NCBI GenBank assembly: GCA_002682825.1
Contig: NOKP01000003.1
Location: 992,001 to 1,056,000 of the forward strand
Direction of reading: 5' to 3'
From: Neonectria sp. B-13
Taxonomy: Eukaryota; Ascomycota; Sordariomycetes; Hypocreales; Nectriaceae
DNA length: 64,000 nucleotides
Positions 42,814 to 54,703 of this stretch are shown piece by piece (the first letter of the stretch is position 1; every line of letters begins with the position of its first letter). The translations under genes and the position numbers were made by a program. Under the pieces are notes generated by a model. The model did no database searches. It was not told the origin of the DNA and worked only from the letters and a program-made list of their open reading frames with translations.

Positions 42814-43228
42814 TTAATTAGGAGGTTGAGGTCTATGTAGTAGGAAACCGTAATGGATGAACAAATAAATGCAATCGTATAGCTAGCTGTTGAGCAATCT
42901 TCTCAGTATGCTACCGTTCCGTCTGAAGCTCGTCGAGCATGAGGTGATGACGTTTCGGCCACATGCAAAGATGGGTCGAGAAGCCTAATAACAAGCAGGG
43001 ATATTTAGGTGCTCCTCGTGAAGGCGCGCCATGCGCTGAGGGGCGATAATCCCGCACCAAGGGTCCCTTGACACAGCGATCCGCATCCTTCGGGGACGTC
43101 CCGCAGCAAGGATCTCAATGATACACGGCAGGGATGCATGCCAGGCCTCTTCATTTCGTTAAGATGCCTACGGAGCTCCCCGCAGCGTCAATCAGGAATT
43201 TCCCCCGCTACCTCGACAACCATCCAAG
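42814..43228. other. Intergenic, nothing recognised
   Basis: This is the promoter side of the FAD monooxygenase; no motif stands out. Confidence 0.4.
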
Positions 43229-44669
43229 ATGGCGACCCAAACCGCAGCCTCTGCAGAGCAGCCCGTCCTCATCATCGGCGCTGGCATCAGCGGACTAGTT
43301 CTTGCACAGCGACTTCGTCGGGAGGGAATCCCCTATCGAGTGTTTGAGCGTGATGCTGACCTTGCAACTCGTGGCCTTGGGTGGGGTCTGACTTTGCACT
43401 GGTCGCTCCCAGCATTGCGAGCGATGCTACCTGACAACCTCATCCAGCACCTGCCAGATACTTACGTTGACCGTGCCGCTGTCGACGCAGGGGCCTCCTC
43501 AACATTTCCGTTCTTCGATTTGACGACGGGCGAGATGACGGCTGCAACGCCCAAGGCCCCTCAGTCTGAGCGTATCAGGGTAACGCGAGAACGGCTGAGA
43601 CAGCTGCTGGCGACGGAGATTGACATTGAGGTGCGTGCCGTTATCTATGAAAGTGCATTTTGCCTCTCGCTGACACTTGGCCGTACATGAAGTGGGAGAA
43701 GCCTCTCCGAGACCTCAAACTAAACTCCGACTCAGTAACGGCCACGTTCGAAGACGGCTCTTCGGTCGATGGACGCCTCCTGGTAGCCTGTGATGGCGCT
43801 CAATCTCGAGTCCGACGTTTAATGTTCGCAGAAAGATGGGAAACGTACGAAATCCCGGTTCGTGTGTTAGGGGTAAAGCTGCATTTATCCCCTGCACAAG
43901 CGAAACCAATCCAGGACCTAGATCCTTTCTTCTTGCAGGGGACTGCTTCTAAAAACAACTCTTTCGCTTACATCAGTCGTAAGTGCCATGCACCCCCCAG
44001 GAGGTCAGGGTATTAATGACACTTGTGACAGTACTTGATGCCCCTGGAAACAATGCAGAGAGTTCGGAGCAATACACCTACCAGCTTTGCGTGTCTTGGC
44101 CATACCGTAAAGGTTTTCTTGGAGAGTCGGCTCCAATTGAAATCCCTGGTTCGAATGCGGAGAAACTTGAGTTGATTCGAACTCTGGCGGCAACCTGGGC
44201 GGAGCCTTTCCGAACACTTGCCCTCAGTATTCCGGAGAATGAGATCATAAAGGGCTTCGCTCCGCAAGATTTTCCTCCGCCACCCGGCCTTCATTCGACT
44301 GGCCAGGCCGTCTTGATGGGGGATGCATTTCATGCAATGGCAATGTGTAAGCTGGCCTATACAAGCACTTACTTTGAACTACGAGCAAGACTAATATGCC
44401 TAGACCGAGGGGAGGGTGCTAATCATGCGATTGTCGATGTTCTTGATTTTTCTGAGCACGTGGTGCCGCACTTGAAGCATCTCAATGACTCTATAGCATT
44501 GAGGGCAGCCCTGGTTGAGTATGAGGACGTCGTTGCCGATAGGACCCGTCCTGGAGTACTGGCATCTCGACAAGCATGCATGGACGCACATGATTGGCCC
44601 CAGATTACCTCAACAAGCCCCTTGCTAACGAAGAGAGAAATGAACACCAAGTTCGGCGAGACTGCGTAG
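43229..44669 (+). CDS. FAD-dependent monooxygenase (salicylate/zeaxanthin-epoxidase-like)
   Basis: Four exons (43,229-43,630; 43,693-43,978; 44,032-44,346; 44,404-44,669) encode 422 residues. The introns of 62, 53 and 57 nt are in phase. The FAD-binding GxGxxG motif is in LIIGAGISGLVLAQRL at residues 14-29. The mid DG motif is VACDGAQSRVRR, and the second FAD motif GDAFHAM is followed by YRGEGANHAI across the last intron. It should hydroxylate or epoxidise a small molecule with NAD(P)H and oxygen. There is no clear N-terminal targeting signal. Neighbours are a receptor and an amino-acid permease, so the context does not show the substrate. Confidence 0.9.
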
Positions 44670-45062
44670 CTACATGGTCTCGGATATGGCGACCTTGGGT
44701 TTAATGGCACATTGCGTTCTCTTAAGCTGACGTTTTCGTTTCTGAATCTGACAATGACCCATGTATCTAATCTAGGCATCTAATCTAAGCCTCAGTGGCT
44801 TACTGGATGGTAGTTGTGTGAGCTCGGCTTCACGTCTGTAGTTAAGAGGGCCGTATTCATATCATCGGTCAATCGTGATGTTCGCAGTGCCTGTTTCAAG
44901 TCTTCAACTACTTGTCTCTATCTTCATTCAAGTTTACCTGTGCGGTGTTTGCACGATTCCAAGTTGAAGAAAAGCTGTCTGCCACCGCCGGGTGGTCAAT
45001 CACCCCTCTCTAAGCGTCAGACGCCTCGAATTCCTTCGAGGCAACGAAAATCGAGTCATAAA

Positions 45063-45132
45063 CACATGGTGGACACGTTCATATAGAACCATAGCATTTA
45101 ATCCGTCTTTGAATATTTGAATATACGAGCTA
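45063..45132 (+). repeat. 70-bp dispersed repeat, copy 1
   Basis: It shares TTCATATAGA, TTTAAT, TCTTTRAAYATTTGAATA and CGAGCT, in the same order, with 53,068-53,138. This copy lies directly upstream of an ankyrin relic, and the other lies beside an NLR relic, so both may derive from the flank of the same gene family. Confidence 0.6.
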
Positions 45133-45152
45133 TATTCTGAGACTGAAAGGGG

Positions 45153-45287
45153 GGACCGAGCTGCTGCTCGAGACAGGCGCTGACAAAAGACGAACAATAG
45201 TGATAGCCGGACGCTGCTCCCTATGGCCGCCACGGCCGGGCACCAGGAGGCTGCCGCACTGCTGCTCAACAAGGGCGCCGACAAGGA
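45153..45287 (+). pseudogene. Ankyrin-repeat fragment
   Basis: The plus strand encodes TELLLETGADKRR and, after a shift of frame, MAATAGHQEAAALLLNKGAD. Both are typical ankyrin helices. The fragment is too short and broken to be functional and is probably debris of an NLR-type gene. Confidence 0.7.
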
Positions 45288-45449
45288 GTCATTCAAAATT
45301 TGTCCATACTGAGTACAATCGCTGGCGGAAAAGTCTAACTTGGCCACTATAAATACAATAATACTAATATAGAAACCGCCATATAGCGTCGCTTGAGAAT
45401 AATCTTTCATTTCTCTTCTCCCCTATTCTCAATTCCGTGCTTTTGGCAT

Positions 45450-47245
45450 TCAGGTTTCCATAACAGGGCCATTATACTCCTTCTTAGCCCATACAAAGTA
45501 GTAGACAATGCTAAAACTGGCAACAAAGCCAGTCGCCAGCACGCTATAGTTCATCATGGCAGGGGTTGGGTTCAGCACTGGAGGCCAAAAGCTGAAGAAG
45601 CCAATAACGATCAAATAGCATATGGCGAATATGTTATTCGCAATCCCAAGAGCACCAGGAATATGGAAGGGACCCCAAACCAGTTCGGCGCCAGTCGTGT
45701 TAGCCAAGGCAGGTAGATCTGAGGAACCTGGCATTGTGAAACCTTTGGTCGTGCGGCGGTAGAGGAGTAAACTGGCGGTAATGAGGTATGAGGCGTAGAG
45801 GCAGGAGATGGATAGAGAAGTGACGTTCTGGAACGCAACGGGAGACCCAATGTTAATGAGAGATAGAAGCATCGAAATAACAGTGGTAACCGCAATAGCC
45901 CAGACGGGAACTGTGGTGCGATCGTCAACACTCGATAGGGTACGCCAGAAAGGAAGACCGCGGTCACGGGCGAAGGACCAGAAAACTCGGGAAGTCGAAG
46001 CGAGCATGCCGACGGTTGCACAAGCGCCAAGGATCATAATGATGGTGGCCATGATGGTAGCACCGCCCGTGGAGCTTGTTGCCTGCTTGAAGATGTACAT
46101 GTGTGGGAATCCCAACCTGCCGGGACCAGAGTTCATAGCATCGTCAAAGTTACCCATGCAGAAGGCCATTGCAAGGATTATGGCGAAACCACAAGCACCG
46201 TTGAGGACGAGGCTCAGAAGGATGGATCGTGGAATCACAACAGAGGGGTTAATGGTTTCCTCGGACATCTGAAATAAAGTCAGTAATGATAGACCTGGCC
46301 AAGCATATGACAAGCACACTTTCAAAATGGATAAAACGTACGTGGAAAGCAGCATCAGTGCCGACGAAGGCAAAAACATTGCCCATCATTCCGACCATAA
46401 AGGACAATCCCTGAGATGACCAGCCACCATTATTTATAAATGTTGTAAAGATCTCTTTGGTATCTCCATGAGGGCCTAGGGTAACAAGGGGAATAAGAAT
46501 GGCGAAGAACCCTAAGACATGTAGGATCAAGATCAAGCCTTCAAACTTAGGCAGCACCGAACTGACAAGGGTGTTGATAAAGACGGCGAAGAGCAAGATG
46601 AGCCAGAATAGCAGAGTACCCTGCCACAGTTTAGGCTGAAAGCTTTCATCGTTCAAAGAGACTAAACCTAGGATCATGTTTCCAGTGAGAAGAGCGCTGG
46701 AAGCAACAGAGCCTTGCCAGCCGCCAACTGTCAGCATTCCTGTGAGGTAACTTAAAAACTTGGCGCTGGATCGTGGTGCCATCATGGCGACCCAGTGGTA
46801 CTGTCCGCCGGATGTTGGCGCCATGGAGACTAGCTCACACAGGGTAGAGAAGATGCTGAGGTTGCCGACCCAAACGATGAGGAAGCTGTAGATGACACCG
46901 GGAGTACCACCATTGTTGAGGCCTTGAGCGAAAAGAACGGCGACGGCTTCCCAGGTAATTAGGATGGTGCAACTAAAACCAAGAGTCGACATGAAGCCAA
47001 AGTTGCGCTGTTGAAACAATGTTGTCAGCAGCGGAATGAGAGCAATACAAGTTGGGAGTTGGCGATTCTTGATGCTGTACCTTGAGAACCTGCTTCTTGC
47101 CCAGTCGTGCCAATTGATCATTGTCCATGTAGTCGCTCGTGGACTGAGAGGCAGAATTGGGCTCGGGCTCCACGACGACGTAGGTGTCATTGGCCTTGAT
47201 GGTCGCCATGTTGCCCAACTCATAGCTAGAGGTGTCGCTGCTCAT
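45450..47245 (-). CDS. Amino-acid/GABA permease, APC superfamily
   Basis: Three exons (47,245-47,081; 47,007-46,342; 46,268-45,450) encode 549 residues. The two 73-nt introns have GTACAG and GTACGT donors. A soluble N-terminal tail of about 60 residues precedes RNFGFMSTLGFSCTILITWE, the family entry helix. LVSMAPTSGGQYHWVAMM and HMSEETINPSVVIPRSI are family landmarks, and about 12 helices are expected. Relatives are plasma-membrane or vacuolar importers of GABA, choline or amino acids in fungi. Substrate specificity cannot be read. It is convergent with the FAD monooxygenase. Confidence 0.9.
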
Positions 47246-48272
47246 GTTTGCGACGCTAGAAGAGAGAGCTTGGCGAAGGGGGGTTTGCCGATGAATAAAC
47301 TGAAGGGCAAGAATATCAGAGGAGGTGGAAGGGGAATCAAGAATGTTGAGAAACCCAGAAAAAGAAGAAGACGAAAAAGCCAGGAAGAAAGACGATGTAA
47401 TGGCACATGGGATTAGAACGATGGGAGTGGCTATCTGGAAAACGGTTTCATAGATGCCGTCAGCCGGACTTTACATTGATTTGAAACCTGAGGCAAGAAG
47501 TCCAACTTAAGGGGGAGGCTGATGAATTCTCAGTCGGGGCGGAACCAGTTACGTGGCTTGGCTTCAACGGATGAAGCCCTGCTTCCCGGTCCTAGGTCAA
47601 GTGCTATCAGTACAATAGGTAGGCGGTAGTGTCTTGGGCACTACTGAGCGGCAGCTTCGCTAAGGCCCTGACAAGACGCCACATACCTACTTACACGGGA
47701 CGTGCAGCGGCCACAAGGTTCATTCCGTCATGTGCTACTACAGATCCAAAGCCCCATGGGACGGTCTTAACTCAATTGCCTCGTCCTATTATCCCTCCCG
47801 CCTCGGCCTATTATCCCTCCCGCCTTCGCCTATTATCCCTCCCGCCGCGGCCGAGTCGGCACCACCTACGTGTCATCGTGGCGTTCTACCTGCAATGTAG
47901 CTATTTTATTGAATGCTTATCTCCACCAACTACTGCGCCACAACCACCAGAAATGTACAATCCCTGTGACCTGACCCTGCACCAATCACCAATCCGTAGT
48001 TCTTGTTGATTTGATCTACGTGGTGCCACCCCCTGAGGCGCGGGATGCGGGTTTAGCAGTTGCCTCTTCTCTCTTTTGTCTACGATGTACTTTCAATCTT
48101 CACGAGATCGAGGATCTGATTGCTGGATACCTTATAGCTTTTCAATTTACAAGATTGGCCTGTCTGTAATGTCCTAGGCGAATGTAATCCAAAGCGCCCA
48201 CTTCAATCGGGGTCTATGGAGCATAACCGCCGAAAGTAAACAAGAGTAAAGAAAGAAAGGCAATTGCTCTCA
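47246..48272. other. Intergenic with a minisatellite
   Basis: No gene is supported. A three-copy 22-bp repeat lies at 47,785-47,850. Confidence 0.45.
47785..47850 (+). repeat. 22-bp minisatellite, three copies
   Basis: Three head-to-tail units of 22 bp, each beginning CCTATTATCCCTCCCGCC and ending with a variable four-base tail, start at 47,785, 47,807 and 47,829. Confidence 0.9.
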
Positions 48273-49672
48273 TCAATCTTGTCCAATAGCTCTTTCGTAC
48301 ACGCCCTCCACTTCCGCTTGCCACGTCTGCTGGATGAGGATTATTTGACTCGAGTGGCTTGTGCGACTTTGCCCATCCCAAGTTGCACCCTGCTCATCTG
48401 TTATCGCCGTTGCAGCTCCTTGTGCCTCGGATTTGGGCAAGTCAACCATCTCGTGTACGTTGCTGAGCTGAGAATCAGTCGTAGCAGGCATATTGATTAG
48501 CTTGGATGGCCGTGACCTGGAGCCTTGACCACTGCTCTGTGCCGACTTGTAACCAGCATATCCTGCCCTGTTGCTTGCGTACCCATTTCTGCTGGACTTG
48601 CCCTGTCGCCGTAGGTCATCGACACGGATCTGGCCGGATTCCAAACTGTCGAGGAAGGGCTTGAGACTGGGAACGCAAACCGTGACGATGGCAAGACATT
48701 GGACCAGCTGTATGGTGATAGTGGCTGGCCATATGGAGAAGGTGAAATCGGTGGAAGCAAAAGCCCTATTAGCGTAATAGATTTGAACAGCAATTGCGGG
48801 TGTAACGCTTTCACGCCTGTGTTAGTATTTTTATCCAGTAACATGTAGACAGTTCCATAACAATTGCGGCATTGATACGTACAGAATGCGGCTACCAAAC
48901 ACGCACATTACCAGAACCTTCTTGGATAATGATGTTTGGATTCTTAAAACACTTTCGCCCATGATGATAACAATGGCTATATCCGTGACGATATTTGCGA
49001 TAGAATAGTAAGACCAGAAAGCAGTTCGGTTGATGCATTGATCATTATCGGTATAACTCCACGGCGTCGGTAGTCGACACTGAAACAAGTTGACGATGAG
49101 CGCAGTAAGTCCCCAAAAGCCGACAATGACCTCACAACAGAAAATGACCCATTTCTGGTTTCTCTGGCTGATTGTTCGGAGAGTCATAGTGCCTGACAGC
49201 TTGGAGCAGAAAAGGGAGGCGATGAACATGGCGTTGGCGGCGTATTGACTCTACAGTTACAGACTCGGTCAATACTTTTGTCCATGGCTCTGGGGGTTGC
49301 GTTCTACCTTGAAGAAAACGTCGGTGTTTCTTGAGCTCAACGAATTGTAATGTTTTCCTAGTCCATGATCACATCCCATGAGAACAGCGATGGACTGGCC
49401 AATTGCAAAAGCCTGCAGACACGGTCATGAGCACATGGCTGGCGATTGGGGGCGCCGCAGATTCAGCCAGGTAAAATCCACTGGCGCCTATCTCTACTTA
49501 CAGTTGCGGCAATGGTGAGGGCATCATCAACCCTGAGGGCTTTGATCATGTGAATCTTCGTTCCCGTGCGGACAACGCATGCGAGAATAGCGGTGATGAG
49601 GAAGATCAACGTTAAGACCTGGATAAGCGGAGACTTGTTGTTGTCGGTGATTACTTCTTGCGTGGAACTCAT
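48273..49672 (-). CDS. PTH11-like fungal seven-helix membrane protein
   Basis: Four exons (49,672-49,502; 49,412-49,308; 49,250-48,883; 48,816-48,273) encode 395 residues, all in phase. The introns are 57-89 nt. Motifs include LRVDDALTIAAT, GLGKHY, FFKSQYAANAMFIASLF, TDIAIVIIMG and GSRILRESVTPAIAVQI. The tail is long, polar and rich in Ser/Gly/Gln. It has the same overall family as the protein at 41.5 kb but the two are quite diverged. A membrane sensor role is inferred from the family. Confidence 0.87.
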
Positions 49673-50813
49673 TTGGGGCGAAGTAGCAGTTGCTACAATA
49701 ACATAACGTAATAAAAAATGGTCGAAGAGGGTCCAAAGAAACCATCAATCTCGTAACGATGACGATTGAGAGGGATAGCGGGTATTAAAAAGGGCCACAG
49801 TGAAAAAGACGATGGGAGGTCTCAAGAACAAGATTAGGGAATAATCATGATGTGGAAAATCCCATAAGTGTACCTCGCAGAGGCGTATTCTGGAAACGGC
49901 CCGGAAAGAGGGCACGACGGCTTTACTAACCTAGAAAGAGAGTTGTGTCTCATTTCATATCGTGCTTTGACCAGACGGAGTGTGAAAAGACACGTCCATG
50001 CAAGCAGCATTGCGAACCCACGGTCCTCACCTAACCTAGAGTCAAATGGCAATATGGGTGGCGATAATCATTTCCAGGTCCGTTTTCACTTGTTTGACTT
50101 GGTGCAGTCAGACATTGGTTTATGGTCTTAGCCTTTTGGTCAAAAAGGAGATGCGGCTGGAGACATATTGCCCCATCCCCTTGCGACCGAATCCTAATCT
50201 GCAAGTTCTAGGTACTGGGCTGCCGCAAACACGGCACCGGCTCGTCATTAAGATCTCACCAGCTTAATTCTTTGGTAGCCCAAGCATTGACACCGGATCG
50301 ATCCGAAATCTAGCCGGTGGCGTAACGCTTGGACGATTTGACCTTCCCAATGGAATGGACACCAAGCCCTCACCAAGTATCACGCCTTTGCAAGCCACTA
50401 ACAGGCGGATACTCTCACATGACGGAATTGCCCCCTGGGACCCGCTGCCAAGCCCGGGTAGTCCCGTCCGTTTATACAATCACCAACCCTGATGAAAAGA
50501 AAACCAACGCAAGCGCACGGGGAAAACGACAGAATAAGGTTTTGGACGCTTCAGGGGAAGGTCACGGATTTGGAGGCTCTCCTGGTCGGTTCAAGACCTG
50601 TGAATGCGCACCAGTCAACGTACAAAAGCTCGTGTGATGGCTTCGTTCGATACACCCTAAACTCAATATGTTCATGTAGCTAAAACAACGCTGTAGCTAG
50701 GGTAACTTTGCACTAGCTCCTCCACCAATGACGGCACACAAACATCCGGGAGCAAACATGCCTAATACCGCAGCAGGCATGAACCCCCCCTCGGGAGTGC
50801 ATATCAATCCAAC
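49673..50813. other. Intergenic, nothing recognised
   Basis: Several short frames are present on both strands but none has a motif or a plausible intron structure. Confidence 0.4.
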
Positions 50814-51633
50814 TCACTCCCAAGGTTTCACAGTTTTGCCCTCCTCATAGTTGCCTCCAACGGGCCTCCACATCTGCCAAAATGTCATAGGCTGAAGCTC
50901 CTTGTCAATCTTCTTCCACGCCTCACCAGGGCTTGCCTTGGTGGGTTGCAGTCGGTTCACGTTAACGATGACGAAGCCATGTTTCCTATAGACAGGGACG
51001 CCATACTGGGTCGCGTCCAGCCACATCTCGACGCCCATATCGTCGGCCTTCTGCTTGCCCCAGGCCATCATCAAGTCCGCCACGCCCTGGCGCCGGTAGT
51101 CTGGGTGTGTATAGAGGATGTTGAGGTCTTGCATCAATCAGCATCAATCAGCAAAGGTGAATAGGGCCAAACTTTGAGCTCGACGACAAAGGGTATTGAG
51201 GCGTTTTTCTTTGGGCTCTTGACTTACAAACCTGCGGTCTTGCTCCCATCTGACGCCTTGGCGCGTCAAACTGCTGCAAACACTGGCTAACGTAGTCCCG
51301 TGTCTCCCCTTCCGGGTACCAATAGGCCTCCGAATGGTCACCACATCCTTCAAAGGGGTTATTTGGGTACAACTTCCACAGACAAGCACCCACAATCTTG
51401 CCGTTGTCGTCGACCACTTTCCCCCAGTAGCTCGTTGAGTCCGAATTGTGCCAGTCCAGCTGGCGGGCTGTAGATTCCTTGAGGGACTCTGCACGGGCAG
51501 AAGGCTTGTCGCCATGGATTGGACAGAAGAGGTGGAAGAAGCTTTGGTAGGGATTCTCGAATGCAGACCACTGGCAGTCGATGACTTCCTCAAAGTCGAG
51601 GGCGGTGTCCACCTTGAGTAGCTTGAAAGGCAT
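50814..51633 (-). CDS. GNAT-family N-acetyltransferase
   Basis: Two exons (51,633-51,228; 51,127-50,814) encode 239 residues. The 100-nt intron has a GTAAGT donor and a CAAG acceptor, and it joins RPQV to YLNILYTHPDYRRQGVADLM in phase. The acetyl-CoA-binding motif A is YRRQGVADLM (R/Q-x-x-G-x-G/A type), and the end has YGVPVYRKHGF, the usual beta-strand/helix at the family C-terminus. The protein should transfer an acetyl group from acetyl-CoA to an amine. The substrate is unknown. The start MPFKLLKVDTALDFEEV is typical of fungal members. Confidence 0.87.
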
Positions 51634-52019
51634 GATTGTTGGTGTTTTGAGCAAAAATGACAGGAAAAGGAGCGATTCGAGGGAAAGATATAAAAAAGTA
51701 CGGAGAGATAATAAGCACACACTCTAGTAACGGCAACGAATTCAGGGCAATTTTACGATTGTGGTTATAGGAAGAGAGACAGGACGTGACCTCGGGCAGG
51801 GGTCAAGTCCAAAGGTAGGCAGCCCAGACGGGAATAGCTCTGACAGATCAGCGACTACAAGCAACAACTGCAACAGCGGTGGACTAGCTTTGAGGTCAGC
51901 TATTCGTAACACCTCTCCGACAAAACCGACAAAGACTAAGAGTTGGTTGACTGCGAAGCCACCACAGACAAAGACAGACAAAGACACCACTGAGCTGCTG
52001 CGATTCGTGGCGCTTCCGG
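51634..52019. other. Intergenic, low-complexity
   Basis: No gene is supported. The plus strand has a lysine/threonine-rich open frame without a known motif. Confidence 0.35.
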
Positions 52020-52644
52020 CTAGTGCTTGCAGTCGAGGCTCGCATCGATGCAGCAAGTAACCAGCTGCCGTTTCAGCTCGGCGTACGGTGGCACGACGAT
52101 AGTGACCTCAGCCCCAGCCAGCATCGCCAGCTCCATAAAGACCAAGCTCTTACCGCCACCTATAGGCAGGACCGTAACAAGCGGAGTCTCCCTAGCCGCC
52201 GCCAGCCACACGGCGTCTTCCTGCTGTGGCGACCGGAACTGGGCATGGTCATCAGGGCCAGGGCTCTGGGCCGCTTTGACCAGCTTTCCCTTCCCCCCTC
52301 CTGTCCAATCTCACCACCCTTCTTCCGCTACAGCGACGGCGGCGGCGGCGGTGGCTGACCTGCCCGAATATCTCGAGCGATTCGGCCGTCAAGTGGTTCA
52401 GCACGTTGACGGCCACGCCGTAATGGGTGGCTGTCTGGCCGGTATGGGCAGCCGCTGGATCGTCTGGAACCTCGTAGCGCTCGGCGTCGTCGTCGTCACC
52501 GTCCGTGTCCTCAGAGTCAGCATTCGTGCCCCGAAGAGGAGTGCCTAGAACCTCCGGCAAGTACTTGTATTTGTCCTCGTCGTTGGCGTATAGGAGGGCC
52601 TCGACGTTGTAGGTTAGCCAAACGCAGAGCGCGGACAGCCACAT
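52020..52644 (-). pseudogene. RecQ-like superfamily II helicase relic
   Basis: The minus strand encodes an upstream segment (WLSALCVWLTYNVEALLY, KYLPEVLGTPLRG) and then, in another frame, a Walker A region VTVLPIGGGKSLVFMELAML followed by VTIVVPPYAELKRQLV. These are the start of the DEAD-like domain of RecQ-type helicases that are common in repeated or mobile fungal sequence. The Walker A GGGKS is intact, but the frame stops soon after and everything downstream (DEAH box, helicase C domain) is missing. Confidence 0.7.
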
Positions 52645-52930
52645 GAGCCCACATGAACGATGACATTTCCACCTAGACTATGGCCGACGAAGACAATTGG
52701 ACGCTTAGGGGTGCCGCCGCGGAATGAGTGTACGCTGTGTACAAGTCCTCTCCGCAGGGCCGGAGGCAAGTTTTCCGGGCGTCCGCGTGCTATCTCGACT
52801 CGTAATTATACACAATAATCCTTGACTTAGGCACCTTCGCAGGCAGCATGTCGGGGTCTTGAAGCCAGTGGATGCACTTTTCGCCGTCCACCCATGTCCA
52901 GGACCAGTCAACGTTTGACCCAAGGCTATG
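52645..52930 (-). pseudogene. Alpha/beta hydrolase fragment of an NLR-type gene
   Basis: On the minus strand DWSWTWVDGEKCIHWLQDP and MLPAKVPKSRIIVYNYESR match the start of the lipase-like domain found at the N-terminus of fungal NLRs. A TAG then interrupts the frame. After a frameshift, PKRPIVFVGHSLGGNVI gives the nucleophile elbow. The helicase relic follows directly. The order of parts equals that in the NLR gene at 33 kb (HFNWLRELLP, VMTFNYDSKW, PLIFIGHSFGGN), so this is a decayed relative. Confidence 0.75.
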
Positions 52931-53067
52931 TGCAGCAATTATGCTGCTTTGGTTAGATCGACGTTTCTCAAGATCGATTCGAACACTTACTCAACCTTAG
53001 CATCGCAACCAAAGGTAAGTCAGCCACGCTAGTGCCTATCCCAACTCCGCGAGTTGTCTAAGTCAGG

Positions 53068-53138
53068 TAAGATGGAAACACATTCATATAGAGCCGCCGC
53101 CTTTAATATATCTTTAAACATTTGAATACGCGAGCTGT
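53068..53138 (+). repeat. 70-bp dispersed repeat, copy 2
   Basis: This is the partner of 45,063-45,132, with shared cores TTCATATAGA, TTTAAT and CGAGCT. Confidence 0.6.
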
Positions 53139-53799
53139 AAGCCTTCGGTTTAGTCGTGATGATCTAGCAGCTCCGATTAAAGTCAAAGCTGAGCCTCGCT
53201 CCTAAGATTATTGCGGCCGTCAGGCTGGGAAAACACCCAAGTTCGCAGCAAGTTTTGTACTTTCTAGTCAAGGAAAGTGCGCTGGCCAATAGAATGGCAA
53301 ATATCGGCAGCGCTGATCATTCTATGTTGAAATGCTTTTTGGCAATGGGAGGACTACAACTGTAATAAGTGGCTGACGGCGCTGTGAATGACGAGTACGA
53401 CCACGTTAACCATTTTTCCCCTGACAAATTTGGCAGTGGACTGGAGACATTTCAGTCTTCAAATGCGCCAGTTCGCCCCCCTACAACAACGGCTGATCAA
53501 TGTTGACTTTTTCATGTGAATCCTTTTTTATACTATTATATAACCCTCTATGAGGGAACCTAATGTGTAATGATTACTGTGTCACACATCAATTTCTTTG
53601 TCTCGAGCCTGGTTGGTTTTAAAGTTCTTTATTAACCTTTGCATCTGACCTGAACCCATCTACCTTTTCCATCCAGTCTAAGTTTTTCCTTAACACCACA
53701 TGATCCCACCCTTGTTAGTCCTTTTCCCCCCGATTTCACGATGCTAGACTAGCTGGCCATCCGCACTAGCTCTATACACCCTAGCAGCTCCTAGAACCA
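53139..53799. other. Intergenic, nothing recognised
   Basis: No gene or motif is supported. Composition shifts towards A+T at its right end. Confidence 0.4.
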
Positions 53800-54560
53800 T
53801 AGGGCATATTTATCTCTAGATAATTCATTAATAATGACTTTATTATCTTTATTGTCTAACCTAGTCTCTAATTACTTAATAAGAGCTTTAAGTAGTATCT
53901 TCTTCTCTATAATAAAGCTAATATTATTAATCTTAGTAGCTCTATTATTAAGGAATAAATAGTAGCTAAATATAGCTAGATATATTATTTGAATAATACT
54001 AACTATTATATAATTAAACTTAAAGCTATTAAGACTATAGATTCTAGCTTAATAAAGCTATTTTTTATACTTAATAGACTTAATCTTTCTATCTAAAAAG
54101 TAATAATATTCTATTTTATATTTTTTTATAGCTCTATTTCTTACTATTAAATTATAAGATATAATAGATAATAGTAAAAGTAGAATATATTATAATTATA
54201 TTATATTATATTATAGTATATTAAGAAAGAAAAAAAAAGACTAATTAGACTTATTAGCTTAATAAAAGATAATTAAGTTATTTATATATACTATAGTTTA
54301 GGATAAGCTTTTTATAAATTAGATATTAAGGTTAGAAAGAGAAACTTAAATAGATTATAAAAATAGGCTTAAGGTATAATATTAATATAAACTATATTAC
54401 TAGGAAAGCTTACTATATTTAAGTTATTAGGATTAATAGTATTAAGCATAGTATCTTACTATATTAACTATTGTATATTATCTACTGTATTATCTTGATC
54501 TATTAGATAATATTAACTAAGGCTAAAATTACTATAAATACTATTATATAAATCGCTCGA
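53800..54560. repeat. Extremely AT-rich block, likely RIP-mutated repeat
   Basis: About 760 bp consist almost wholly of A and T, with very few C and G and many TA-rich words and short homopolymers. All frames are full of stops. Its edges are sharp: normal composition resumes at about 54,550 (GCTCGAGCCCC). Such isochore-like islands in ascomycetes usually mark transposons destroyed by repeat-induced point mutation. The original element cannot be recognised. Confidence 0.7.
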
Positions 54561-54703
54561 GCCCCTACTTACATTATTTCTCCCGCTAATTTCGCGCCCG
54601 CAGTTACCTCCTAGCCCTGTGCAGGGTTTTCTTTTTAAGTAAAAAGACCCATCTTATCAGAGCTAGACTAATAGACAGATATATTACTGAACATTTACTT
54701 AAC

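Larger units (their letters stand above)
44670..45449. other. Intergenic with NLR-type debris
   Basis: No intact gene is seen. It holds a dispersed repeat (45,063-45,132) and a broken ankyrin fragment (45,153-45,287). Confidence 0.5.

Noticed and set aside
45000..45410. A 136-codon minus-strand open frame
   Set aside because: It runs antisense across the ankyrin fragment and has no independent support.
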